A DNA stretch of 64,000 nucleotides from Neophaeococcomyces mojaviensis (GCA_030247915.1 JAPDRQ010000109.1:1-64000); one strand, 5' to 3'. Numbered from the stretch's first letter, positions 10,678 to 21,065 are shown. Notes: a model not told the origin generated them from the sequence alone. Made by a program: numbers and translations.

Positions 10678-12600
10678 TCAGTCAAAACCCTCGAACGAAT
10701 CGTTGTCTCCTTTTGCCAAGCTTAGCTGTTGCTCTCGAACTTTGGCAACCATTTGTTGCGTTTCAGCCTCATGTGCTTTCTCTTCTTCAGTCATTTTCGT
10801 AGAGCGCGCAAAGCCTCTCTTTGCTTCTCTCTTAATTCTTTTGACCTCGCGAGTAGCCTTCTGCTCCAACTTCCCGCTCCATGCAATTGTACTGCTTCCC
10901 TTCTCATCAACAGACACTTTTCGCTTAGGTGAATTGCCTTTGTTCAACAAGCCCTCCTTTCGTTGCTTTTCGCGCGACTTATCCTTGTAAGAAAACTGGT
11001 CCCAGTCAACGTTAGGTAGATGAAGAGTTTTTATATCGAAATTTTTCGCCTCAGGCATCTTCGGAAGTCTTAACAAGGCCCAGCCTTCAGCAAGATCCCG
11101 CCAATCCAAGTCAGTTATTCTAAAAATCGACGATGCCTGATGCTTGCTGTAACTTCTGACCCAGCTCACGAATGCCTTCTGTGCTTTGTCGTGCAATGCT
11201 CGATCCTCTAGCACGAGGATCTGGAGTTGTCGTGCTAGATCCAAGGCTGAGATTTCGTTGATTTCCACCTTTGGTTCCACTAGCTTCTCAATCGGCGTTT
11301 TACGTACCTCAAGAAAAGAGACGTAATCTTCTTCTCGGCCTGGTTGTAGGAAAACCACGCTCAATCCTTTCCTGCCAGCTCGGCCGGCCCTTCCACATCG
11401 GTGAATGAATACTTTTGGGTCTGAAGGCGGATCAATTTGAACCACAAGATCGACAGACGGTACATCTAAACCTCGCGCAGCAACATCAGTTGTGAGCAAT
11501 ACCGCCGGAGATGCTGCATTGACAAATTTCGTGAAATTCCTTTCTCGCACGTTAGAAGGATGTTTTCCATGCAACGGAACCAATACCATGTCACTAGGAA
11601 GAACCGAGGGCAAAACATGCTGGAAGTAATCGACTGCGGCACAAGTCGACAGATAGATGATCGTCCTAAGCGGCCGAGGCTCAACCTTGTGAAGGAGTTC
11701 TTTCAAAGCAACCAACTTCTGTGAGGCAGGTGTGACGAGATAGGTCATCTTCAGGCTTGCAGGTGTTTTCTTGTCTTGTACTCCATTGAGACCTTTGACT
11801 TTGACCGCAATTCGGACAGGATTCCGGAGACCGACTCGGATGATCTGGTCAACGGCTTCGCTGACACTGGCACTAAACAAGCCAGTCCGTCGCTGCTTCG
11901 GGAGCAATGATAGAATTTTTGTCAAGTCATCCTTGAACCCTAGATCTAGCAATCTATCAGCCTCATCAAGCACAAGCACTTCGAAGGAAGACTGAGGAGC
12001 ATGAACATAGGGCGAGGACAAGATCTCGAGAAGTCGACCGGGGGTGGAGATGAGGACATTGGGTGACGCTTTCAAGAACTTGCTGAGATCTTGAGCAGCA
12101 GCATTCGACCCCCCAAGTAGTAGCTGAGGGAGCACTCTGGGTGTTTCTGCAGGAAATACCTGCAACGGCTCGTTGTCCAACTCGTCTTCGTCATCTGATT
12201 CTGCTAATGATGACTTCTTCGAAGTCCGAATCGCAGCAGCAGATGGACCATGAAAGGAGAGCAAAGAAACTAGCACATTGTAAATTTGTGTAGCAAGTTC
12301 TCTTGTGGGCGAAACCACAATTGCTGCAATGTGATGCTTTTTCGTACATTCTTCTAGTCGCAAAATCCGTTCGACAAGGGGAATCAAGAATGCTAATGTC
12401 TTGCCGCTCCCTGTCACGGCCTCCACCACTACGTCTTTATGTGCCACAAAGAGAGGAATTGTAGATGCCTGCACGGGTGTCATCTTCGGAAAATTCATTG
12501 AGGCAGTCGCATCGAGGATCCATTCTGATAGTGATGGTGTGAGAGCGTCCCATGCTCGCGTCGACGATTTGGAGGCTACTAGTCCTCTGTCCGGTGCCAT
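10678..12600 (-). CDS. SPB4: ATP-dependent rRNA helicase SPB4
   Basis: This DEAD-box RNA helicase is needed for 60S ribosomal subunit assembly in the nucleolus. The 640-residue protein has no introns. It shows the Q-motif region (PKMTPVQASTIP), motif I AVTGSGKT, Ia PTRELA, STPGRL, motif II VLDEADRLLDLGF, motif III as SAS rather than the common SAT, LTTDVAARGLDVPSVDLV and HRCGRAGRAGRKG. The C-terminal extension contains FVSWVRSYSKH and a Lys/Arg-rich tail, as in the Spb4 subfamily. Residues 125-155 hold an acidic insertion between motifs Ia and Ib, also usual in fungal Spb4. The start at 12600 matches the family N-terminus. The gene diverges from DGK1. Confidence 0.93.
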   Translation of the reverse strand: MAPDRGLVASKSSTRAWDALTPSLSEWILDATASMNFPKMTPVQASTIPLFVAHKDVVVEAVTGSGKTLAFLIPLVERILRLEECTKKHHIAAIVVSPTRELATQIYNVLVSLLSFHGPSAAAIRTSKKSSLAESDDEDELDNEPLQVFPAETPRVLPQLLLGGSNAAAQDLSKFLKASPNVLISTPGRLLEILSSPYVHAPQSSFEVLVLDEADRLLDLGFKDDLTKILSLLPKQRRTGLFSASVSEAVDQIIRVGLRNPVRIAVKVKGLNGVQDKKTPASLKMTYLVTPASQKLVALKELLHKVEPRPLRTIIYLSTCAAVDYFQHVLPSVLPSDMVLVPLHGKHPSNVRERNFTKFVNAASPAVLLTTDVAARGLDVPSVDLVVQIDPPSDPKVFIHRCGRAGRAGRKGLSVVFLQPGREEDYVSFLEVRKTPIEKLVEPKVEINEISALDLARQLQILVLEDRALHDKAQKAFVSWVRSYSKHQASSIFRITDLDWRDLAEGWALLRLPKMPEAKNFDIKTLHLPNVDWDQFSYKDKSREKQRKEGLLNKGNSPKRKVSVDEKGSSTIAWSGKLEQKATREVKRIKREAKRGFARSTKMTEEEKAHEAETQQMVAKVREQQLSLAKGDNDSFEGFD

Positions 12601-13157
12601 GCTTTGAAATTATCTAGGCAAGTGATTAATACAGGTCACGTACAATAAAAATTGTCAGGTTTGTCCAGCGCAGGATTCAGAACTTGTCAAGCGCTGCATG
12701 ACTTTTTTTTTTTAAGGTTCGTCCGAAACACCCGGCATTAGGCTTTAGCTAGCTCCTTAGGCATCACTTTGCACTTTCGGAACGTCAGGTGGTTGTGATC
12801 CCTGCCGATTATCTCATTGCCGCCTATCGCACCTCCTATCGTTGTGACAGCGTGTCGCGATGAGACCAAGTGTTCGTGACCCATGAAGTATGACGATACC
12901 CTCCTAAAAACTTGAGCTTGTTGCAGGTTTTGAGCAACGCGCGACAACAATCACCAACGTCCATGTACTATTCATATCCTATTGTACTCTTCTTATCGTT
13001 GTGACTTATTCCTGCGCTTGCAGATAACAGTGTGTTGCTAATCCGACCCCTCCGAACCACAACTATGACTTGAAGCATGTGGTTCATATGCCCAGAGTAA
13101 TACTCACATCGACTTTGTTTCCCTTCACGCGATACAGTCCTGAGACCAGAAATCATA
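12601..13157. promoter_or_regulatory. Divergent promoter between SPB4 and DGK1
   Basis: The 557-bp stretch between the two start codons holds an 11-T run near 12703 and one GCGATGAG at 12857-12864. That octamer matches the PAC element of yeast ribosome-biogenesis promoters. No gene is seen inside. Confidence 0.45.
12857..12864. promoter_or_regulatory. PAC-like element (GCGATGAG)
   Basis: An exact GCGATGAG lies 257 bp upstream of the SPB4 start. In yeasts this motif marks ribosome-assembly genes, which SPB4 is. A single 8-bp match can occur by chance, so function is inference. Confidence 0.35.
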
Positions 13158-14399
13158 ATGTCCATGCCATACCCTATTCCAGCGACTCCACGGGTCATCT
13201 CTCCTTCTCCGACCCTATCCGAGTCCTCCGAGCAAGCAAGTGATGGCTACTTCACCCGCTCAGTAGCACGGAAGACAAGGACAAAATCACCACAGCCAGA
13301 GCCCATACACGAAGAGACGAAAGACGATGGCGAAGGCTCAGACTCAAGTCTCGAAAAGCGTGCTCGAGCACGTTCACGAAGTCCTATCCTTATGCCTGCG
13401 TCTGATGGCGTTCTCATGAACGGTAGCACGAAACCACGCAGACGGATGTCAGGCCTGACCTCAAGAACTTCGTCTTCTGGTCTAATTAAGAAATCCGAAC
13501 CTCTGCCGACAAAGCACACGGCCACAGCGAACGGCAACGTTGTACCGCCTCAGATTAATGGCCACTTGAGTCCGTACAGCCAGATCAAGAAATCATGGCG
13601 CGAGTTCTCGCGGTCACCCTCCCCTCTTGGCCTTATACCACTTCACAGGCACTACCGCACTCTCATTCACAAACACGAAATCCCTCGTAAAGCACTCCAC
13701 GTTAGCATCGGCTTCCTAACCCTACAATTCTACACACGCGGTGCACAAACCACAGCGATAACACCATGGTTGCTGGGGATGCTCGTTCCGATTGCCAGTG
13801 TTGACATTCTCCGTCATCGGTGGCCTGCATTCAACCGGACATATGTCAAGATCTTAGGGGCTTTGATGCGGGAAACTGAAGTAGACGGTTACAACGGGGT
13901 AATCTGGTACCTTCTTGGAGCACTGGTGGCTCTGCAATTTTATCCCAAGGATATCGGTGTAATGAGCATACTCTTGCTCAGTTGGTGTGACACAGCTGCC
14001 AGCACTTTCGGCCGACTTTACGGCAGATATACTATAAGACTCAGAAGAGGCAAGAGCTTGGCTGGAACTCTAGCAGCATGTTTTACTGGTATCCTTGCAG
14101 CATGGTTCTTCTGGGGTTGGTTGGCTCCCCGTACTGGCCCGTTCATCGATGATCCAGCAGAAGGCTTCATGTTCAAAGGAGTGCTTTCATTGCCCAGTCG
14201 AGCAAGGGAAGTTCTTGGGTGGAAGAGCGAAGAAGGAGTATTGACTGGAACTGCAGCCATTGCCGTCATGAGCATTGCGACAGGTGTGATCGCAAGCTTC
14301 AGCGAGTTTGTCGACGTCTTCAGCTGGGATGATAATCTAACAATCCCGCTTATAAGTAGCGCTGGTTTATGGCTATTCCTGAAGGCTTTCGGGGGCTAG
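13158..14399 (+). CDS. DGK1: CTP-dependent diacylglycerol kinase
   Basis: This 413-residue single-exon protein matches the Dgk1 family of ER and nuclear membranes, which makes phosphatidic acid from diacylglycerol with CTP as donor and so opposes the Pah1 phosphatase. Residues 1-165 are Ser/Arg/Pro-rich and look disordered. The catalytic membrane domain starts near HEIPRKALHVSIGF (about residue 173). It carries the family strings DILRHRWPAFNR, WYLLGALVALQFYPKD, LLSWCDTAASTFGR and GKSLAGTLA and has several hydrophobic helices. The N-terminal extension is longer than in yeast but common in filamentous fungi. Yeast Dgk1 is phosphorylated in its N-terminal region, so the Ser-rich extension here could be a regulatory target (inference). 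Confidence 0.92.
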   Translation: MSMPYPIPATPRVISPSPTLSESSEQASDGYFTRSVARKTRTKSPQPEPIHEETKDDGEGSDSSLEKRARARSRSPILMPASDGVLMNGSTKPRRRMSGLTSRTSSSGLIKKSEPLPTKHTATANGNVVPPQINGHLSPYSQIKKSWREFSRSPSPLGLIPLHRHYRTLIHKHEIPRKALHVSIGFLTLQFYTRGAQTTAITPWLLGMLVPIASVDILRHRWPAFNRTYVKILGALMRETEVDGYNGVIWYLLGALVALQFYPKDIGVMSILLLSWCDTAASTFGRLYGRYTIRLRRGKSLAGTLAACFTGILAAWFFWGWLAPRTGPFIDDPAEGFMFKGVLSLPSRAREVLGWKSEEGVLTGTAAIAVMSIATGVIASFSEFVDVFSWDDNLTIPLISSAGLWLFLKAFGG

Positions 14400-14824
14400 T
14401 GGTTCCCTCTCTGGAGCGAATGACAATGACAATGACAATGACAGGGGACGGAAGGTGTAAGGGGAAAGAGAATGTAGATTGATTATGTAACTGTTTCTGT
14501 TCATCTCAGCCAGATAATTTGAGAAATCATAATTTGATGCGCCCGAGCACCTGCCTCGAATGCTTGAAACTGAGGAGCCATTGTTTTTCCCATCGAAAAT
14601 TGTTGTGCCGCTTGTACCTGCAGCTTCGGAATTTTGGACACGTGACAGAATTCCGCAACCATTTCTCGCGCGTCGTACGCGTCGTAGGGTTGCCCGTATG
14701 TCGCGTTTGTTGTTTCTCGGTCGTCTGAGTCGAATAACAGAAAATAGTAATTTTCCCATATTCTTAGTACTCAAGCATATTGCGGAGCGCATACAATCCG
14801 TGACGTGAAGATGTGGCTGCGAAT
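14400..14824. other. Short intergenic between DGK1 and SFI1, with hexamer repeat
   Basis: These 425 bp hold the DGK1 3' region and the SFI1 promoter. A TGACAA hexamer occurs three times plus one TGACAG at 14421-14444. No gene is seen. Confidence 0.5.
14421..14444. repeat. TGACAA hexamer microsatellite, four units
   Basis: Three perfect units and a fourth ending in G lie just after the DGK1 stop codon, so they would be in its 3' untranslated region. Confidence 0.8.
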
Positions 14825-16902
14825 ATGTCGCAAGGTCGTACGCCAACCGCCACTCTTACAGAACAGAGACGACTAGAGCAAGAAGACATCGATGTGCTTC
14901 ATCAAATTGTCATTCGAGCTCAGAATGATCCACAGTCGGCCGAAAAACCTAAAGATGCTCTGCTGCAGGCATACGGCGAGATCTTCAACGAAAGGCGCCT
15001 GAGCCAGCAACAAGACCGAGCCTGTTTTAACATCCTACTAAGATTGCTTGACCCATCAACTGTCGGCGAGTCCTTGTACCACAAGTTCGAGGGTATCCTT
15101 CGCGACGACGGAATCGTTCTCTCGTACGAGGATGATGCCACCACAGCTACTCACGATGTGCCTCAGGATTTTGATGATAGGAGTTTTGGGAGCCAGCCCG
15201 GTTAGCTTGTTTCTTGACAGCAGAGTAACGTGAAATGTATTAACATGCCGTAGAGCAAGTACGTCCCCTGTCAAGTCCCTCACAGCAGAGCCAGGGATTC
15301 AGGGAGCCCGGACCGACACAGACAGAAGCGAGCAAGGTCATTGAAGACTTGGACGGTGAAGCATACATCGACAATCCCCCCAGCTACATCGCTCCACTGA
15401 TGCAGTTTGCAATCCGCAAAGACCGTGTTGCACTGATTCGACAGACGCTAGACGCATTTCAGCGAGCATTAGAGGTGGAAAAGAACCGACGAGAGGAGGA
15501 CCTTGCTAACTCATTCTACGAAGCACGACTGAAGCGCAAAACGCTCAAACAATGTCTTGCAGTATTACAGGATTTTCGAGATGCTCAAGTTAAAGCGGAA
15601 CAGATTTACAATCGTAGACTTGCTCGCAATGCTCTGGGCAAGACCACAGACGAATATCGTGTTCGACGCGTCGGATCGATTGATGAGGATAGAGTCAAGG
15701 GACTATCACTGTACAAGTGGACTATAGCAAGTCGCGAAGCCACGTTTGCTCGAAATAAGGAATGGTCCCTTAAAAGAACAATCCTGCAAAAGCTTGTCGA
15801 ATCTTACAGAGCTAGCCGAGCGCAGCAAGAACAACTTGAGCGAATGCTTCAACGAAAGAACATGCAGAATCAGAATTCCTTGCTTAGGTCCGCCATGGCG
15901 TTTCTGGTGCAGCAGAGCACTGCAGTACAACTGATCGAGACGAAAGCAGATCAAGCGAATCAAAGTGCCTTAAGCGCAGCCTCAATCAGTGCCTGGCGAG
16001 CCGCGATAGGGAGGTTGAACGATCTTGCACTAACTGCTGAGGATACGCGAGAGTACTTCCTCATGATGCGTGTACTGAAGCAGTTGCGATTTGTAACACG
16101 CTTTCGTCGAGAACGGCGAACCTGGCTTGCAACGTGGACTCTGAACAGGTGGCGTGAGCACGTCAAGTCCTGCAAGCACGCACGTTACGATGAAGCATAT
16201 CGACAGATGCGCAGGACGGTAAAAATGAATCTTGCGAGGAGACTCTTGCACCACTGGCAACAAAAGGTACATGACTGCAGGGAGCAAGACGCTCAAGCCG
16301 ATGCATTCTACCAGACTTCGATCCTACAACGCATCGCGAAGCCTGTCGTTGAGGCAGCATGGGACACAGCTGAGTGGGTGAGCAAGAGCGAGTCCATCGC
16401 AAATCAGAAGGCAACCCAATCCTTGCAGCAGCGTGCACTAGTAGCTTTGCAACAGAAACAGCAGTATTTGCAAGATATGTCGGACCGTGCAGATCGACTC
16501 AGACAATATCGGCTTGAGCAACGCGCAGTCCAAGGTCTTCGGCAAATGCAGTTGAAGGCCTTCGAGTTTCATCGACGCCAGTTTGATGCCGATGCTTTTC
16601 TTGACAGACATGATAAAAGAGGGGCAAGGAATATCCTGGCCAAGATGCGCAGAGTATTGGCTGAACGACGAGGTGGAGGGGAAGGGGCGCTCACGCTTCT
16701 TCCTGCTCCGGCGGTGACACCTGCAAGGAAACGAGAAGAGCTTCTCTTCAACAACAGCACAAGGTTGAGTACTACTCCTGCTTACACTCCGTTCGCTGCC
16801 AGACTAAGAATTGAGAGGGTACTTGTAGACATCGAAGACGACGAGGAGTTGGAGATGGCAGATGCACAGAATCAAGTCGCTGACACAGAAATAGAAGAGT
16901 GA
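14825..16902 (+). CDS. SFI1: Sfi1-like spindle pole body protein
   Basis: The gene encodes a 674-residue Sfi1-domain protein. Sfi1 binds centrin (Cdc31) along a long helix to build the half-bridge for spindle pole body duplication. Exons are 14825-15200 and 15254-16902, joined through a 53-nt intron with a TATTAAC branch point. The middle of the protein is almost wholly alpha-helical and rich in Arg, Gln, Trp and Leu, with spaced units such as ISAWRAAIGRL, LATWTLNRWREH and LARRLLHHWQQKV that match the loose Sfi1 repeat. The N-terminal 125 residues form a separate helical segment and the C-terminus is acidic. Yeast Sfi1 is longer (about 950 residues), but filamentous-fungal forms vary. The start at 14825 is the first ATG in frame. 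Confidence 0.8.
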
Positions 16903-16934
16903 GGTTGCGAGCTGTGCAACAATTACAACCAAGA

Positions 16935-18071
16935 TCACTTTACCTTCATCATTTCGATCAAACCCTCACCTAAGTCAGGATATTTCTCGAAAGTAACCTT
17001 CAATCCACATGCAGCAGCCATGTCCTTCCACTGCAGCCGACTCCTGGTCCGTCCAGCATATAGGGTGATCATTGCAGCATGCATCTTGCCATAGTTGGCA
17101 TTCCTGCTGAACTCTTGTATCAGCATCCTCGAATACTCAGGCCTCATTGCGTTGGAGACCTTCTTCATCAAACTCAGAGCAAGTTCGTCAGAAAGGTTGT
17201 GGTAAATATGGCTCAAGTTGTACGCTCGAGCGCCCCTTATAGGCTGATCGTCGGACGACTTGTAGTCCCAGGCGTTCATGCTGAACGGGGCAGTTTCATC
17301 CAAGCTTAAGTCTACTTGGTATTCTTGGAGCACGAGTTGAGACGACGTGAGCTGAGGATAAGCCTGATGCAATTCGATCAACTGTTCACCTCTGCCGCCA
17401 CCAATGTCGACCATAACGATACCGTTCACTTCTGCCCCAGAGAGAAGACCATCAAGATCATAACCAAAGGATTTGATTCTGGCTGGCATGCTCGAGCCAA
17501 ATTTCCCGAATTTGCCTTCCATGAAAAGGTTGAAGCTCTCCATCCTGCCTTGCTTCGCGATAATGCCATATGTATGCTCATTGGCGTATTCCTGTTCACC
17601 GACCGCAGCATATCCAAATTGAGAAGGCGTTTGGTTTTCCTGAAATGGATATTCGGTAAAGTTTGAAGCTTGGAGTTTGCGCATTAAAAATGCTCCTGAC
17701 CAGTACGGATCTATGGTGAAGTGGTTCATGCCATGGACAACGGATGGTGTATTTACAATGTGCTGTGTTACCGCATTGACTCGAAATGTATCGCCCGCGT
17801 CGGTATCGACATAATCAACGAAGCGGAGTGAAGACATTGCATACATGGTATCCTCGGCTAATCGAACTGACAGCGGTGATTTCGGTTTGCCGTCGCTGGA
17901 TGAGGCATTGTACGAGTCTGCCAATGCTTGAGCAGTTGCGACAGGACCGACTGCTACAAGGTGATAGAAAAGATTGAAGTGCACGGCCACTGGTACAAAA
18001 GACAATGCAGCCACTGAGTGAAGTGTCGAAGCAAGATACGTTGCAGGGTCCGAGATCTGGCTGGAAGCCAT
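16935..18071 (-). CDS. O-methyltransferase, SAM-dependent
   Basis: This 378-residue single-exon protein is a class-I SAM O-methyltransferase of the fungal secondary-metabolism type (methyltransferase domain 2). The SAM-binding motif is MVDIGGGRGEQ. The expected catalytic-base region appears as YNLSHIYHNLSDE. An N-terminal dimerisation-type helical region precedes it, beginning ISDPATYLASTLHSVA. The substrate is unknown, probably a phenol or other hydroxyl on a small metabolite. The stop lies 33 bp from the stop of convergent SFI1. A cupin gene diverges on the other side, so the two may be co-regulated. The start at 18071 was chosen because the in-frame extension upstream reads like untranslated sequence. 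Confidence 0.82.
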   Translation of the reverse strand: MASSQISDPATYLASTLHSVAALSFVPVAVHFNLFYHLVAVGPVATAQALADSYNASSSDGKPKSPLSVRLAEDTMYAMSSLRFVDYVDTDAGDTFRVNAVTQHIVNTPSVVHGMNHFTIDPYWSGAFLMRKLQASNFTEYPFQENQTPSQFGYAAVGEQEYANEHTYGIIAKQGRMESFNLFMEGKFGKFGSSMPARIKSFGYDLDGLLSGAEVNGIVMVDIGGGRGEQLIELHQAYPQLTSSQLVLQEYQVDLSLDETAPFSMNAWDYKSSDDQPIRGARAYNLSHIYHNLSDELALSLMKKVSNAMRPEYSRMLIQEFSRNANYGKMHAAMITLYAGRTRSRLQWKDMAAACGLKVTFEKYPDLGEGLIEMMKVK

Positions 18072-18880
18072 TTTGAGACAGAAAAAAAGGAATAGTTTGT
18101 ACCCTCCTCGAGCCAAGTAACTGTGTTGAGACTTGCAGTATTGACTTGAGCAACTCGGAGATCAACAGTGGATTTCTCAGTAAACACCACCGCCGATGTT
18201 GATCAATGTGCGCAGACACTAGTTTGACAAAACAACTCTCGAAGCAATCTTCACAAACTTAATGAATGAGAAGTCCAAGCACTACTTGAAGGAGTGCAAG
18301 CATCTACTTGTACTTCAAAGTAGCGGCTCGGTCTATCACACCGATAGTCGTATATCGGCGCGCTGTTCATGCATGCAGAATTTCCACCAATGGGAACTGA
18401 GCAGTAAGGAGTTTGAAGGAGCAAGCTAAGCTTCGCGAAAATATTCTTGCATCGGGGGATCGCTAGCCGACTTCCAAGCTGCTGCAGCTCCTGCGCACCA
18501 AGACACCGGAAGGCTATCGAGCTTCCAAGCTGCTGCAGCTCCTGCGCACCAAGACACCGGAAGGCTATCGAGCTTCCATTATGCTTCGGCAACCCGCGAT
18601 ATTCACTTATGCAGTGCCTCTAGCAGTCAACGGTGAAGCGAGCAAACCAAACACTCCTTTGGTAAGCGAGCAGCAATGCTCAGGTGCACTGTATCTATCA
18701 GCTTTTTGTAAGGTTGTTGTCAAGTTCGACTCCACATTACAAAAGCCGGTCATCCGGTTCTACTTTCGACACCAATCTAACCGACAAGAACTGCTATTAC
18801 ACAACTAAGGTTATTAGACGTCGCTCCTCAATCAATTTCCTTATTGCAGTTCTACGACAGTGCTAGCACACCAAACAAAC
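18072..18880. promoter_or_regulatory. Divergent intergenic between O-methyltransferase and cupin
   Basis: This 809-bp stretch between two outward-facing start codons contains the perfect 51-bp tandem duplication at 18471-18578. No separate gene is supported. Confidence 0.45.
18471..18578. repeat. Perfect 51-bp tandem duplication
   Basis: The unit starts CTTCCAAGCTGCTGCAGCTC and recurs exactly 51 bp later (18522); a third start of 6 bp follows at 18573. The two full copies are identical by eye. Fifty-one is a multiple of three, so open frames run through it, but no gene is credible here. The exact identity points to a recent duplication. Confidence 0.9.
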
Positions 18881-19285
18881 ATGCCTGAGTGCACGATCAT
18901 CTCCAACTCACATCAGGATCAAATCGGTAGCAAACAAGCTACCAAGACCTTCACCGGTACAGTCTACATGGACCCAGTCCTTTTCGCCGACCATGTCACC
19001 ATCGTCAATGTAAACTTCCTCCCTGGTGCTCGTACCTTCTGGCATAATCACGAAGGTGGACAGATTCTACGAGTCTTAGCTGGCAGTGGGTGGGTCTGCG
19101 ATAAAGGCGGGGAGCCGAAGAGACTCAAAGTGGGAGACATCTGTGTGTGCCCACCAGATACAACTCACTGGCATGGAGCGGATGAGGGCAGCTACATGTT
19201 ACATCAAGCAATTGCTCACGGCAAGACAACATGGCAGGATGAAGTCAGTGAAGAGGAATATAGACGGGCAAAGATCTCGACCTGA
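18881..19285 (+). CDS. Small single-domain cupin
   Basis: This 134-residue protein is a one-domain cupin close to the bacterial and fungal cupins related to hydroxynitrile lyase-like and carboxymuconolactone-associated proteins. The metal ligands are visible: WHNH (His55, His57), GGQ (Gln61) and HWHG (His96, His98). The barrel motifs FLPGARTFWH and VGDICVCPPDTTHWHG lie at the usual distance, and the tail DEVSEEEY is typical. Such proteins usually bind Mn, Fe or Zn, and some add or remove small groups on aromatic substrates. The first in-frame ATG is at 18881. It diverges from an O-methyltransferase gene. The reaction is unknown. Confidence 0.85.
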   Translation: MPECTIISNSHQDQIGSKQATKTFTGTVYMDPVLFADHVTIVNVNFLPGARTFWHNHEGGQILRVLAGSGWVCDKGGEPKRLKVGDICVCPPDTTHWHGADEGSYMLHQAIAHGKTTWQDEVSEEEYRRAKIST

Positions 19286-19868
19286 TGCATTTCAGAAGGG
19301 TGTGTTTCCAATGGAACCATCCAGCTCCGTCAGTGATAAAGAACGAGCAGGAGTGGAACCCGCCTCGAGCTGTGGCTTGGTATCTAGCTGCAAAAGCCTG
19401 TGAACATTATATCTTGTTTGCACGGCAAGGAATTTGATTCAAAGTACACTCCTTCGTACCCTCCAGTGGCCTCGCGACACTGGTGCCTCTACCTCGGAGC
19501 ACATGCCTCGTATCCTAATTAGGCTTTGAACCATCACGTGCGATAAGAGACGCGGGGATGCGAAAATGCGGCGACTTCCGCGAGGAGGTAACAGAGTTCT
19601 TGCATTATTTTGTTGCTTCCCAAATTTCGATCGAGTAATGGTTTGAGTCCAGCCACGAGCGATTTGATACACGAATGCTGTGGAAAATTTGCCGGAACCT
19701 GCAGCAGAATACGTTCACACTTCCATACATAACATCTGAAATATCTTGATTCCACAAGTGTTCCTCGCTCGTGCTTCGAGTCCACGTGAGCACATCTGCA
19801 CTGCAAACTAATTAGCACAGCAGACGATCGCAATCTGATCCGAGCAAGACAAGTAGACATATAACAAC
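19286..19868. other. Intergenic upstream of allantoicase
   Basis: No gene is seen in these 583 bp. GATAAG at 19542-19547 is a possible AreA/GATA nitrogen-control site, which would suit a purine-catabolism gene. One such 6-bp match is weak evidence. Confidence 0.4.
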
Positions 19869-21065
19869 ATGGAGATCCACTCGCTCCCTGAGGAAGTCCT
19901 AGACAAGGCAACTGCTGCACTGTCACTGGCCGACCACACGTCGAATTCCACATCATCAGTATCGGTTGTTAAAGTGCCCAGTGCCCTTATAGAGACAACA
20001 TTCTCCACACAAACGAATCTCAGCACAACCGTCCTCGGAGCAAGCATACTCTCCTTCAGCGACGAATACTTCGCTTCAGCCGCCAATCTCCTCACCCCAA
20101 CCCCTGCCATCCGAAAACCGGGCGTGTACGTACACACTGGGGCGTGGTATGATGGCTGGGAGACAAGAAGACATAATTCAAACCCCTTTGACTGGGTAGT
20201 TGTCAAGCTAGGCTGTGTAGGAGTAGTGGAAGGTGTCGAGGTGGATACAGCGCATTTCAATGGCAACGAAGCTCCTGAGGCTGGACTTGAGGGTTGCTTT
20301 CTCCCCGAAGGTTCAGACGCTGAAGCAGAGAAACAGGTTGCAGAAGAAACGTGGACAAAATGGGAGGAAATACTGCCAAAACAGCCGTGTGGGCCCAGTC
20401 AGAGACAGGCTTGGAAGGTTAGTGGACCGGGTGTAGAAGGCAAGCAGTGGACACATTTGAGGTTGAAGATGTTCCCGGATGGTGGTATTGCACGGTTGAG
20501 AGTGTATGGGAAGGTTGTGCCTCCTCCACTACCAGCTGGTGCTGCGAGCGGCGAACGACTATTGGAAGATCTGGCAAGCGCATTGCATGGTGGTGTCGCA
20601 GTCGCATGCTCAGATCAGCATTTTGGAACGAAGAGCAATCTAGTGTTGCCGGGTAGAGGCAAGGATATGGGTGATGGTTGGGAGACCGCCAGAAGTCGAA
20701 CCATAGGACACACTGACTGGGTCATCATCAAGCTCGGTTTGAAAGGACGAAGTATCGAGAAGGTAATCGTCGACACGAAAGATTTCCGAGGTAATTTTCC
20801 ACGAGCTGTCAAGGTCGAAGGGTGGCCGCAAGAACCGGCGAAGGCTGCTCTGGGTACAGAAGGAGAACCCAGTATCGACAGCGCCGGATGGGTACCGCTA
20901 ATTGACGGTGAGAAGAAATGTCAGGCTGACAATGAACACGTCTTCGAAGGTGATGAGCTGGTTGCGAGTGTGCCTTTGCAGGACTGGGTATGGACGCACG
21001 TGAAGATGACAATTATTCCTGATGGCGGTGTCAAAAGGTTGAGGATCTTTGGCAGGCGAGCTTGA
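19869..21065 (+). CDS. DAL2: Allantoicase
   Basis: Allantoicase hydrolyses allantoate to ureidoglycolate and urea in purine breakdown. The 398-residue single-exon protein has the two internal repeats of the family. Repeat one runs from SFSDEYFASAANLL through IRKPGVYVHTGAWYDGWETR and FDWVVVKLG. Repeat two runs from ALHGGVAVACSDQHFG through GDGWETARSR and TDWVIIKLG. Each repeat ends with a WTHLRLKMFPDGGIARLRVYG-type strand, which marks the allantoicase jelly-roll. About 40 N-terminal residues precede the first repeat. Expression in such fungi is commonly under nitrogen control; one GATA-type hexamer lies upstream. Confidence 0.93.
   Translation: MEIHSLPEEVLDKATAALSLADHTSNSTSSVSVVKVPSALIETTFSTQTNLSTTVLGASILSFSDEYFASAANLLTPTPAIRKPGVYVHTGAWYDGWETRRHNSNPFDWVVVKLGCVGVVEGVEVDTAHFNGNEAPEAGLEGCFLPEGSDAEAEKQVAEETWTKWEEILPKQPCGPSQRQAWKVSGPGVEGKQWTHLRLKMFPDGGIARLRVYGKVVPPPLPAGAASGERLLEDLASALHGGVAVACSDQHFGTKSNLVLPGRGKDMGDGWETARSRTIGHTDWVIIKLGLKGRSIEKVIVDTKDFRGNFPRAVKVEGWPQEPAKAALGTEGEPSIDSAGWVPLIDGEKKCQADNEHVFEGDELVASVPLQDWVWTHVKMTIIPDGGVKRLRIFGRRA

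Noticed and set aside
18251..18592. Minus-strand frame with a 17-residue duplicated peptide
   Set aside because: It is the product of the 51-bp DNA duplication read through in frame; nothing else in the frame looks like a protein.
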